Positions 55,733-64,000 of a DNA stretch of 64,000 nt are shown here, one piece after another. The stretch lies in the NCBI RefSeq assembly GCF_004028635.1, contig NZ_RQJW01000012.1, positions 186,001-250,000 on the forward strand, written 5' to 3'. The translations under genes were made by a program, and so were the position numbers. Origin of the DNA: Streptomyces cyaneus. GTDB taxonomy: Bacteria; Actinomycetota; Actinomycetes; Streptomycetales; Streptomycetaceae. The notes beneath the pieces are model-generated. The model was not told where the DNA came from, made no database searches, and saw only the letters and a list, made by a program, of their open reading frames with translations. Position 1 is the stretch's first letter. Each line of letters starts with the position of its first letter.

Positions 55733-56845
55733 ATGACAGCAGCAGGGAAGCACCAGGTGAGCCGCGCGGAAACCTCACGTCGAGGCAGCCGGCCCGGCCG
55801 GGCGGGCATCAGAGACGTGGCCGCCGCCGCCGGGGTCTCCATCACGACCGTCTCCGACGCCCTCAACGGCAAGGGCCGGCTCCCCGACGCCACCCGACGC
55901 CATGTCCGCGAGGTCGCCGACCGGCTGGGCTACCGGCCCTCGGCCGCCGCCCGCACACTCCGTACCGGCAAATCAGGCCTCATCGGCCTCACCGTGACGA
56001 CATACGGGGATGAACCTTTCACCTTCACCGAGTTCGCGTACTTCGCCGAAATGGCCCGCGCCGCCACCTCGGCCGCGCTCGCCCGCGGCTACGCCCTCGT
56101 GATCCTCCCCGCGACCTCGCGCCACGACGTCTGGTCGAACGTCGCCCTCGACGGCACGGTCGTCATCGACCCGTCCGACCAGGACCCGGTCGTCAGTGAA
56201 CTGGTCAGACAGGGCCTGCCGGTCGTCTCCGACGGTCGTCCGGCGGGCTCGCTCCCGGTCACCGCCTGGGTCGACAACGACCACGAGGCCGCCGTACTCG
56301 GCATCCTCGACCACCTGGCGGACGCCGGCGCCCGCCGGATCGGTCTGCTGACGGGCACCACCACGGACACGTACACCCGTCTGTCGACCACCGCGTACCT
56401 GCGCTGGTGCGAGCGGGTCGGCCAGGACCCGGTGTACGAGGCCTACCCGGCGCACGACCCGTGCGCGGGCGCCGTCGCCGCCGACCGGCTGCTCGCCCGC
56501 CCCGACCGCCCCGACGCCGTCTACGGCCTGTTCGACCCGAACGGCACCGACCTGCTCGCCGCAGCCCGCCGCTACGGACTGCGCGTACCGGACGACCTGC
56601 TTCTGGTCTGCTGCAGCGAGTCCACCGTGTATGCCAACACCGAGCCGCCCATCACCACGCTCTCCCTGAAGCCGCGCCGGATCGGCACGGCCGTGGTCCA
56701 GCTCCTCATCGACGCCATCGAGGGGGTCGAGTCGGACCGACCGGTCGAGCAGGTGATACCGACCGAGCTGATCGTGCGTACCTCGTCCCAGCGACGGCCG
56801 CCGCGTACGACGGTCAGCCCGCCTCGGTCGCCCGAGGAGCGGTAG
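55733..56845 (+). CDS. LacI-family transcriptional regulator
   Basis: A 370-residue protein, ATG 55733. A polar leader of about 25 residues precedes the LacI helix-turn-helix, IRDVAAAAGVSITTVSDALNGKGRLPDATRRHVREVADRLGYRPSAAARTLRTGKS. A periplasmic-binding-like ligand domain follows, with FTEFAYFAEMARAATSAALARGYALVILPAT and DNDHEAAVLGILDHLADAGARRIGLLTG. It ends in a basic, Pro/Ser/Arg-rich tail. Effectors of this family are usually sugars, but no sugar-use genes adjoin, and LacI proteins of this context may control the divergent aminotransferase or act elsewhere. Slightly repetitive sequence follows the stop. Confidence 0.9.
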   Translation: MTAAGKHQVSRAETSRRGSRPGRAGIRDVAAAAGVSITTVSDALNGKGRLPDATRRHVREVADRLGYRPSAAARTLRTGKSGLIGLTVTTYGDEPFTFTEFAYFAEMARAATSAALARGYALVILPATSRHDVWSNVALDGTVVIDPSDQDPVVSELVRQGLPVVSDGRPAGSLPVTAWVDNDHEAAVLGILDHLADAGARRIGLLTGTTTDTYTRLSTTAYLRWCERVGQDPVYEAYPAHDPCAGAVAADRLLARPDRPDAVYGLFDPNGTDLLAAARRYGLRVPDDLLLVCCSESTVYANTEPPITTLSLKPRRIGTAVVQLLIDAIEGVESDRPVEQVIPTELIVRTSSQRRPPRTTVSPPRSPEER

Positions 56846-57086
56846 AAGCAGGCCGGGGGGCGGTACAAGCAGGTCGAGGAGCGAAAGAAAGCGCGGTCAT
56901 CAGCGGCCGAAGCCCTGCCCAATCGGGGCGAAAGCCGCGGTGAACAGGAGTCCTGCTCCGATTCACCACCCCTGGGTCATCACATGGCGCGATCGGCATT
57001 CCTATGATGGGCCCACGACACCCGCGGGCCGCTGCGACCAGGCAGTCCGATGCGGTGCAGCTGCGGCGCGATGGTGGAGGGGTCTG

Positions 57087-58163
57087 ATGACTCAGGGGGC
57101 CGGTCAGGGACCCGAGATGGAGCGGACGGCGACGTTGCGCGACTTCCGGGTGCCCGCTTACGTCCACGAGACCGGTCCGTACGCCCACAGCACGCACCCG
57201 GGCGATGTCGCCCCGCCCCAAGACGAGGCCTATCCGGAGGGCTACACACCCACGCAGCGCGACCTGCCCGTGATCAACCGCGGTGACACTCTTCAGGTGA
57301 CCGTGGACCCCGCGGCCGTGCCGGATCCGCAGTCGGTGGACGGGCCGGGTCCGCTGTTCGTCGTCGGTGACGTGCACGGCTATCTCGACGAGTTGGTGGC
57401 CGCCCTCCAGGAGAAGGGCCTCATCGACTCGGCTGGGAACTGGTGCGCGGGCACCGCCCGGCTGTGGTTCCTCGGCGACTTCACCGACCGCGGCCCCGAC
57501 GGCATCGGCGTCATCGACCTCGTGATGCGGCTGTCGGCGGAGGCCGCCGCGGCCGGCGGCTACTGCAAGGCCCTGATGGGCAACCACGAGCTGCTGCTGA
57601 TCGGCGCCAAGCGGTTCGGCGACACACCCGTCAACTCCGGCGCGGGCACCGCCACCTTCCAGGCGGCCTGGCTGCTCAACGGCGGCCAGAAGACCGACAT
57701 GGACCGTCTCCAGGACCACCACCTGCAGTGGATGTCCCGGCTGGACGCCATGGAGCAGGTCGACGGCCATCTGCTCGTGCACTCGGACACCACCGCCTAT
57801 CTCGACTACGGCGACTCGATCGAGGCGGTCAACGACACCGTCCGCGAGACGCTCACGCGCAACGACGCCGACGAAGTCTGGGACTTGTTCCGCAAGTTCA
57901 CCAGGCGGTTCTCCTTCCGCGACGAGGGCGGCCCCGACCACGTTCGCTCCCTGCTCGATACGTACGGCGGCACCCGCATCGTTCACGGCCACAGCCCCAT
58001 TCCCTACCTGCTGGGCGAGGTCGGCTCCGAAGAGGGCGAGGACAGCACCGGGCCCCAGATCGAGGGACCGCACGTCTACGCCGACCGTCTCGCCATCGCG
58101 ATGGACGGCGGCGTGACCATGGCCGGGAAGCTGCTGGTCCAACAACTTCCCCTGGATATCTGA
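57087..58163 (+). CDS. Calcineurin-like metallophosphoesterase
   Basis: A 358-residue protein, ATG 57087 behind GGTGGAGGGGTCTG. About 90 unusual N-terminal residues, Pro/Tyr-rich and ending QVTVDPAAVPDPQS, precede the catalytic domain. All metal motifs are present: FVVGDVHGYLDEL, FLGDFTDRGPDGIG, ALMGNHELLL, LVHSD and IVHGHSPIP. The arrangement resembles the Ser/Thr phosphatase-like and ApaH-like group; a protein phosphatase or bis-nucleotide hydrolase role is possible. It is probably cytosolic and single-gene. The 241-bp spacer before it holds no recognised site. Confidence 0.88.
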   Translation: MTQGAGQGPEMERTATLRDFRVPAYVHETGPYAHSTHPGDVAPPQDEAYPEGYTPTQRDLPVINRGDTLQVTVDPAAVPDPQSVDGPGPLFVVGDVHGYLDELVAALQEKGLIDSAGNWCAGTARLWFLGDFTDRGPDGIGVIDLVMRLSAEAAAAGGYCKALMGNHELLLIGAKRFGDTPVNSGAGTATFQAAWLLNGGQKTDMDRLQDHHLQWMSRLDAMEQVDGHLLVHSDTTAYLDYGDSIEAVNDTVRETLTRNDADEVWDLFRKFTRRFSFRDEGGPDHVRSLLDTYGGTRIVHGHSPIPYLLGEVGSEEGEDSTGPQIEGPHVYADRLAIAMDGGVTMAGKLLVQQLPLDI

Positions 58164-58356
58164 ACGTTCACCGGGCAGACGTCCCCTCATGGCACAGTGA
58201 TGGAAGACGGCGCAGGCCAGGGCCCAATTTTGTCAAACCCCCTGTCACCGTGTGCCGTCACCGCTCTACCATCGGCTTATCCGTAGCAGGCTCCCCTCCG
58301 TTTCTGCCCGACGGCTCGTTGGCATGCGAGCCCCAAGCCCTACGGAGCATCGGGGG

Positions 58357-59226
58357 ATGCACATGAACAGCGTTCCGCAGCACCTGCACAGCGAGGACCG
58401 CCAAGAGTACGAGCGGATCCTCGATGAGGCGCTGCGCTCCGCACCACACCGCCCGGAACTGGCCGCTGTCGGACAGCGGCTCAACTCCGAACAGCTGCGC
58501 ACCATGGCGCTCAACGCCACCGCACTCATCACGGCGGCCGCGGCGACCGAGTACCAGCACTACGTGAAGGTCCGCGAGGAACTGCGCCAACCGGCGCCGT
58601 CCACCCCGTCGTCCACCCGCGAGTCCAGCTCCACCGAGCCGGGCACGGGTGCGATGGGGCTCGCCACCACCATGGGAGAAGTCGCCGAGACCGCCGGCCC
58701 CGGCGTCGTCGCCGTGGTCGCCGTCCTGGCGCCCGTCCTCGCCGGCACCGCCGCGGCGATCTTCCTGCTCGTCGGCTACATCCTGAAGATGCTCGACCCC
58801 GAGCCGGCGTTCGCCCAGACGATGCTGACCACCGGATGGGTGTTCGGCGCCGTGGCGGCGGCCGCGATCCTGGTCGCCGCCGTCGGTCTCCTGCTCACCG
58901 CCCTGCGCAACCGGCCGGCATTCGACGGCGGACCGTACGGCGAGCTGAGCGAGGAGGTCGCCCGGGCCAGGGAAGCCTGGCGCGAGGCGCTCCTGGAGCG
59001 CGGCATCCTGCCCTTCCTGCGGGAGGCGCTCGCCGACCCCGGCACGGCATCGGCACTGCGCCGCACGCCACCCTCGACGCCGGCCGGCCGTATCCCGAAC
59101 CTCGGCTACGGCCGCCCGGGTTTCAGCAGCCCGGACGACGGTGGCTCCCGAGGCTCACGGCCGAGCTTCTCCAGCCCGGACTACACGAGCCCGGACTTCG
59201 GAGGGCCGGAACACCAGCCGGAGTAG
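58357..59226 (+). CDS. Hypothetical membrane protein with FSSPD repeats
   Basis: A 289-residue protein; ATG 58357 and ATG 58363 (behind GGGGG) are both possible. Residues 1-100 are helical and polar, with a Ser/Thr/Pro linker (PSTPSSTRESSSTEPG). Two membrane helices follow (GVVAVVAVLAPVLAGTAAAIFLLVGYIL and MLTTGWVFGAVAAAAILVAAVGLLLTAL). A cytoplasmic amphipathic helix comes next, and a disordered tail repeats FSSPDD / FSSPDY / TSPDFGGPE. No family recognised. It lies between the metallophosphoesterase gene and the converging thiC. Confidence 0.72.
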   Translation: MHMNSVPQHLHSEDRQEYERILDEALRSAPHRPELAAVGQRLNSEQLRTMALNATALITAAAATEYQHYVKVREELRQPAPSTPSSTRESSSTEPGTGAMGLATTMGEVAETAGPGVVAVVAVLAPVLAGTAAAIFLLVGYILKMLDPEPAFAQTMLTTGWVFGAVAAAAILVAAVGLLLTALRNRPAFDGGPYGELSEEVARAREAWREALLERGILPFLREALADPGTASALRRTPPSTPAGRIPNLGYGRPGFSSPDDGGSRGSRPSFSSPDYTSPDFGGPEHQPE

Positions 59227-59230
59227 CCCC

Positions 59231-59324
59231 TCGGCTTGCGCCCCCGCCGTAGGAGAGCCCCCGCCAGGGGACCCTCCTCCACGACGGAGCCCCGGGGAGA
59301 CCTCCTCGGGGAGGCGCAAGCCGA
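59231..59324. terminator. Long-range inverted repeat between convergent genes
   Basis: TCGGCTTGCGCC (59231-59242) and its exact reverse complement GGCGCAAGCCGA (59313-59324) flank a 70-base GC-rich segment with smaller internal hairpins. Its position between a rightward gene stop and the thiC stop suggests a bidirectional terminator. Confidence 0.5.
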
Positions 59325-59381
59325 ACGCCCGGGCAGCACACCGGACGCCGGGGCATGGCGCCCTGGGTCAGGACGTCGGCG

Positions 59382-61166
<1,785 letters not shown>

Positions 61167-61175
61167 GAGACCTAC

Positions 61176-61342
61176 TCCCTACGCCGGCATTACCCGGTAA
61201 CAGGTTCGGCGGTCGACGCAGCGGTTTCCGTCTGCCGATGTTTCGTGGGGAACATCACTCTCTTCGGATGATGTTCCACGTGAAACATCGCAGGGACGGA
61301 GGTCAGCGCCCTCTCAGCCCGGTGCTCCGAGCTCCCGCGTGT
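61176..61342 (-). promoter_or_regulatory. TPP riboswitch (thi box) with an extended variable arm
   Basis: On the minus strand the element opens ACACGCGGGAGCTC, has the J-region GGGCTGAGAGGGC, and closes with GAACCTGTTACCGGGTAATG then CCGGCGTAGGGAG, all typical of TPP aptamers. At 167 nt it is longer than the usual 100-110 because the variable P3 arm holds a parS-like palindrome and a partly complementary copy. The closing strand includes the thiC ribosome site. Confidence 0.9.
61273..61286. other. parS-like site, one mismatch, inside the TPP riboswitch
   Basis: GTTCCACGTGAAAC, one base from consensus, flanked by GAT and ATC which extend the symmetry. It lies in the P3 arm of the thiC riboswitch. 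Confidence 0.55.
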
Positions 61343-61419
61343 ACAAAGGTGGCACCACGCTAGCGTCAATTCGGGCGCGGTGAACAGAGGGCCCCGGTCG
61401 TTCTTGCGATGATCGGTCG

Positions 61420-63291
61420 GTGACCACGACGCATGAGCCTCCGTACCCTCCGCCCGAGCCGCCCCGCGGCTCGGGCTTCGGAAACGGCCCCGCAAACGGC
61501 CCCGCGCGGGGCAACGGCCGTACAGACGGGCGGGGTTCGGGAGTTGCCGGAGGCAGATACGGCGGTGGATACGGGCCTGGTTCCGGCGGCGGCCACGACG
61601 ATCAAGCGGCTGGTTCCGGCGGCTGGCACGAACACGGGGCCGGAGCCGGGGATGGGTCCGGGTCCGGGGACGGGTCCAGGGACGGTCGGATGCAGGGGCA
61701 TGGGAGCGAGGGTGGCGGGGGGCATGAGCGCGGGCCTGGATCAGGCGGCCCGTACGGTCCCGGTCCTGGTGGACTGCACGGACCCGGTTCTGGAGGACTA
61801 CACGGTCCCGGTTCTGGAGGACTGCGTGATCAGGGTCCCGCTTCCGGCGGCTCACCGCGGCAGGGGCCCGGCCCGGGTGGTGGTCACGACTCCGGTGGTG
61901 GCCATGGGCACGGCTCCGGATCGGGCGGCTCGCGTGGCGGCGGCAACGGCGACGACGGCGGTGGCGGGCATGCGCACTCCCACAGTCACGCCCACGGTCC
62001 CGCGGCGCCCGTCTCCCAGCACCTGCGCAAGGTCATCGCGGCGATCCTGATCCCGTTCGCCGCGGCGGTGGTGGTGGGGCTCGCGGTGCTGTGGCCGGGC
62101 GGTGCCCCGCCGCACGAACGCACGGGGGTCGGCTTCGACCGGCAGACCTACGAGGCCACGGTCACCGAGGTGGTCGAGGTGAACTGCAAGGACGTCGGCG
62201 CCTCGGGAGTGCCCCCGACCGGCGACACCTCCACAGCCGAGGGTTCCTCCGCGGTGCAGCAGGAGAACGGCACCTGCAAGAAGGCGACGATCCGCGTCGA
62301 CACGGGCAAGGACAAGGGCCGCACCTTCACGGAGATCGTGCAGCCCGACCAGTCACGGCAGTTGCACGAGGGCCAGGACGTCGTGGTCGCCTACGAGCCC
62401 TCCGCGCCCAAGGACCTGCAGTACTCGGTCACCGATGTGAACCGCAGGATCCCGATGGCCCTCCTCGCCGGCATCTTCGCGCTCGCCGTCGTGGTGGTGG
62501 GCAGGATGCGCGGTGTCATGGCGCTGGTCGCGCTGGCCATCAGCTTCCTGGTGCTGACCTTCTTCATCCTGCCGGCGATCCTGCAGGGGTCGAACCCACT
62601 GGTCGTGGCGGTGGTGGGAGCGAGCGCGATCATGCTGATCGCCCTCTACATGTGCCATGGCCTGTCGGCCCGTACGTCCGTGGCGGTGCTCGGCACATTG
62701 CTCTCGCTGCTGCTGATCGGCCTTCTCGGCTCGGGGTTCATCGACTGGGCCGCGCTCACCGGCAACACGGACGACAACACCGGTCTGATCCACGGGCTGT
62801 ACCCGTCGATCGACATGAGCGGTCTGCTCCTCGCCGGCGTCATCATCGGTTCGCTCGGTGTCCTCGACGACGTGACGGTCACCCAGACGTCCGCGGTCTG
62901 GGAGCTGCACGAGGCCAACCCGACGATGGGCTGGCGCGGGCTGTACCGCGCGGGCATCCGGATCGGCCGCGACCACATCGCGTCCGTCGTCAACACCCTG
63001 GTCCTCGCCTACGCCGGCGCCGCGCTGCCGTTGCTGCTGCTCTTCTCGATCGCGCAGAGCAGCGTCGGCACGGTCGCCAACAGTGAGTTGGTGGCGGAGG
63101 AGATCGTGCGCACGCTGGTGGGCTCCATCGGCCTGGTCGCGTCGGTGCCGGTCACCACGGCTCTCGCGGCCCTGGTGGTCTCGGCCGACCGGCCGGAAAA
63201 GGGGGCGGTGTCTGCCGGTGCCCAGCCGGTACCGGCGGGCACGCAGCCGGCTCCGGGGCGGGGCGGGCGGGGGCGCCGCAGGAAGCGGTGA
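61420..63291 (+). CDS. YibE/F-family membrane protein with Gly-rich N-terminus
   Basis: A 623-residue protein from GTG 61420. Residues 1-185 are low complexity, Gly/Ser/Pro/His-rich, with GLHGPGSG repeats and a His-rich stretch (HAHSHSHAHG). The YibE/F part follows: a helix (VIAAILIPFAAAVVVGLAVLW), an extracytoplasmic segment of about 110 residues with three Cys, and seven or eight helices (VTDVNRRIPMALLAGIFALAVVV, FLVLTFFILPAILQGSNPLVVAVVGASAIMLIALYMCHGL and others). The conserved GSLGVLDDVTVTQTSAVWELHEANP is present. Function is unknown; transport has been suggested. A later start is possible, as relatives usually begin near the His-rich stretch. Confidence 0.87.
   Translation: MTTTHEPPYPPPEPPRGSGFGNGPANGPARGNGRTDGRGSGVAGGRYGGGYGPGSGGGHDDQAAGSGGWHEHGAGAGDGSGSGDGSRDGRMQGHGSEGGGGHERGPGSGGPYGPGPGGLHGPGSGGLHGPGSGGLRDQGPASGGSPRQGPGPGGGHDSGGGHGHGSGSGGSRGGGNGDDGGGGHAHSHSHAHGPAAPVSQHLRKVIAAILIPFAAAVVVGLAVLWPGGAPPHERTGVGFDRQTYEATVTEVVEVNCKDVGASGVPPTGDTSTAEGSSAVQQENGTCKKATIRVDTGKDKGRTFTEIVQPDQSRQLHEGQDVVVAYEPSAPKDLQYSVTDVNRRIPMALLAGIFALAVVVVGRMRGVMALVALAISFLVLTFFILPAILQGSNPLVVAVVGASAIMLIALYMCHGLSARTSVAVLGTLLSLLLIGLLGSGFIDWAALTGNTDDNTGLIHGLYPSIDMSGLLLAGVIIGSLGVLDDVTVTQTSAVWELHEANPTMGWRGLYRAGIRIGRDHIASVVNTLVLAYAGAALPLLLLFSIAQSSVGTVANSELVAEEIVRTLVGSIGLVASVPVTTALAALVVSADRPEKGAVSAGAQPVPAGTQPAPGRGGRGRRRKR
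61771..61842 (+). repeat. 24-bp in-frame tandem repeat in the yibE/F gene
   Basis: Three units beginning at 61771, 61795 and 61819 encode GLHGPGSG, GLHGPGSG and GLRDQGPA. They add to the low-complexity N-terminal region. Confidence 0.8.
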
Positions 63292-63434
63292 CGGAGACGG
63301 CCGCCGATCTCACGCGGTCGGCGGGCCTGCCCATCTGGCGGAACACGGCGCACGCCCGCGAAGAAGAAGCGTTCCCGCGCGCCCCCGCAGCGCCCCGGCG
63401 AAGCGTTACGCCACACCCTCGCTGCCGTCGCGCT

Positions 63435-63842
63435 TCAGCCCGCGCTCTGCTCCTCCGCCAAGATGCGGTCGAGGGCCTCGTCGAGGTGGGCGTCGAAGTC
63501 GGCGAGCGCGCCCTCCTGCCCTAGCGGCACCAGCTTGTCGGTGCGGTCGAGGAAGGCCACGAGAGGCGCCACCGAGGAGCGGAACAGCGCCTGGTCGGCA
63601 CCGACCTGAAGCCGGATCAGGACGTCACCCAGCGTCTCGGAACCGGCCGGTGAGACCCGTACGTCTCCCTCCCCGCACGGTCTGCCCACCCCGTCGACCA
63701 GCAGCTCGCGGCCGAAGGCCCAGGTCACGGGGGCATCGCCGGGCAGGTGGAAGGTCAACCGCACCGCATAGGGATCGCAGGTCTCGTAGCGCAGCTCCAC
63801 CGGGATACGGAACGAGAGCTCCTCGGAGACGAGAAAGCTCAT
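63435..63842 (-). CDS. ssgA: SsgA sporulation/cell-division regulator
   Basis: A 135-residue SsgA-like protein, very close to SsgA in its first half (MSFLVSEELSFRIPVELRYETCDPYAVRLTFHLPGDAPVTWAFGRELL) and in the end (DRTDKLVPLGQEGALADFDAHLDEALDRILAEEQSAG). SsgA is a streptomycete-specific protein that marks sites of branching and septation and helps localise SsgB and FtsZ during sporulation. ATG 63842 or the adjacent ATG 63845 is used, with AGAGG just before; ATG 63872 would add ten residues. In S. coelicolor it is controlled by an IclR-type SsgR encoded upstream, which would lie beyond this window. The remaining 158 bp show no clear operator. Confidence 0.93.
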   Translation of the reverse strand: MSFLVSEELSFRIPVELRYETCDPYAVRLTFHLPGDAPVTWAFGRELLVDGVGRPCGEGDVRVSPAGSETLGDVLIRLQVGADQALFRSSVAPLVAFLDRTDKLVPLGQEGALADFDAHLDEALDRILAEEQSAG

Positions 63843-64000
63843 CATGACCTCTGCCTGTACGGACTCGCGCATCGCCTACCCCGTCGTTTGCAGTCGACTG
63901 GCCGGGAACGGACCCGACACTGGTGGAATCTTGCTGAACGTACACGAGAGATCACAAGGAGTGAGTTTTCAGATACTGATAGAGATCGCCAGTGACCCGA

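Noticed and set aside
61238..61253. GTTTCGTGGGGAAC as a further parS
   Set aside because: Several mismatches and no central CACGTG; better explained as the pairing partner in the riboswitch P3 arm.

Overview
The window reads as chromosomal DNA from a Streptomyces species. Base composition and third codon positions are very GC-rich, GTG starts are common, and the gene set is typical of the genus: SsgA, SpoIIE-type phosphatase, HATPase anti-sigma-like proteins, prim-pol orphans, and a Sco/ECuC/DtpA copper operon. From memory, the gene order resembles the oriC-flanking core of S. coelicolor between the ssgA-thiC and htrA-like loci. Three perfect parS sites, three near-parS sites and several DnaA-box groups also point to an oriC-proximal location. 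I see no prophage, insertion sequence, CRISPR array, rRNA operon or large biosynthetic cluster. Almost everything looks like conserved core genome.

Layout. 1-2.5 kb (minus): a three-gene operon (dehydratase/DUF35 fusion, MaoC dehydratase, thiolase-like aldolase) resembling the steroid or acyl side-chain ChsH2-ChsH1-Ltp2 module, with a perfect 17-bp operator-like palindrome upstream. 2.9-6.2 kb: a small secreted protein, a prim-pol orphan, a conserved unknown, a decayed DinB gene, an amphi-Trp protein and tRNA-Ser(UGA). 6.3-18.2 kb: Ser/Thr kinase, HtrA protease, glycerophosphodiesterase, an HATPase regulator, a SEC-C protein, a candidate small RNA with a C-rich loop, an anchored unknown, a second and degenerate prim-pol, a SpoIIE-type phosphatase lacking a metal-site Asp, and a Xaa-Pro aminopeptidase. 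18.2-24.7 kb: a MocR regulator with an MFS exporter, a CitG-like protein with a Tat intradiol dioxygenase, a secreted phospholipase D-like protein, and another HATPase.

24.9-31.4 kb: copper handling, comprising a membrane protein, YcnI, Sco, ECuC (PCuAC), CopCD and the DyP peroxidase DtpA. 31.5-35.4 kb: pheA, a DnaA-box-rich 340-bp spacer, serS, a HAD phosphatase and tRNA-Ser(GCU). 35.7-39.6 kb (minus): a small basic protein and two tandem ABC ATPase/permease pairs. 39.9-46.2 kb: an M24 peptidase, an EphD-like hydrolase-SDR fusion, a MerR regulator, a second DnaA-box group, kptA, parS, an LLM oxidoreductase and a HAD phosphatase. 46.2-53.7 kb (minus): an M23 endopeptidase and the cydA-cydB-cydCD cytochrome bd operon under a Rex operator, with two perfect parS sites at the cydCD start. 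53.8-64 kb: a cyclophilin-like protein behind a palindromic operator, a HisC-type aminotransferase, a LacI regulator, a metallophosphoesterase, a membrane unknown, thiC behind a TPP riboswitch, a YibE/F membrane protein and ssgA.

Themes. Respiration and copper are coupled: the Sco/ECuC/DtpA operon serves copper-dependent oxidases, while Rex-controlled cytochrome bd is the low-oxygen alternative. Chromosome-maintenance sites (parS, DnaA boxes) are embedded in and between housekeeping genes. The points most worth a second look are the candidate C-rich-loop sRNA at about 13.08 kb, the DnaA-box groups, the TPP riboswitch whose variable arm carries a parS-like palindrome, the parS sites that encode the start of CydCD, the duplicated start of sco, and the apparently inactive prim-pol and phosphatase paralogues.
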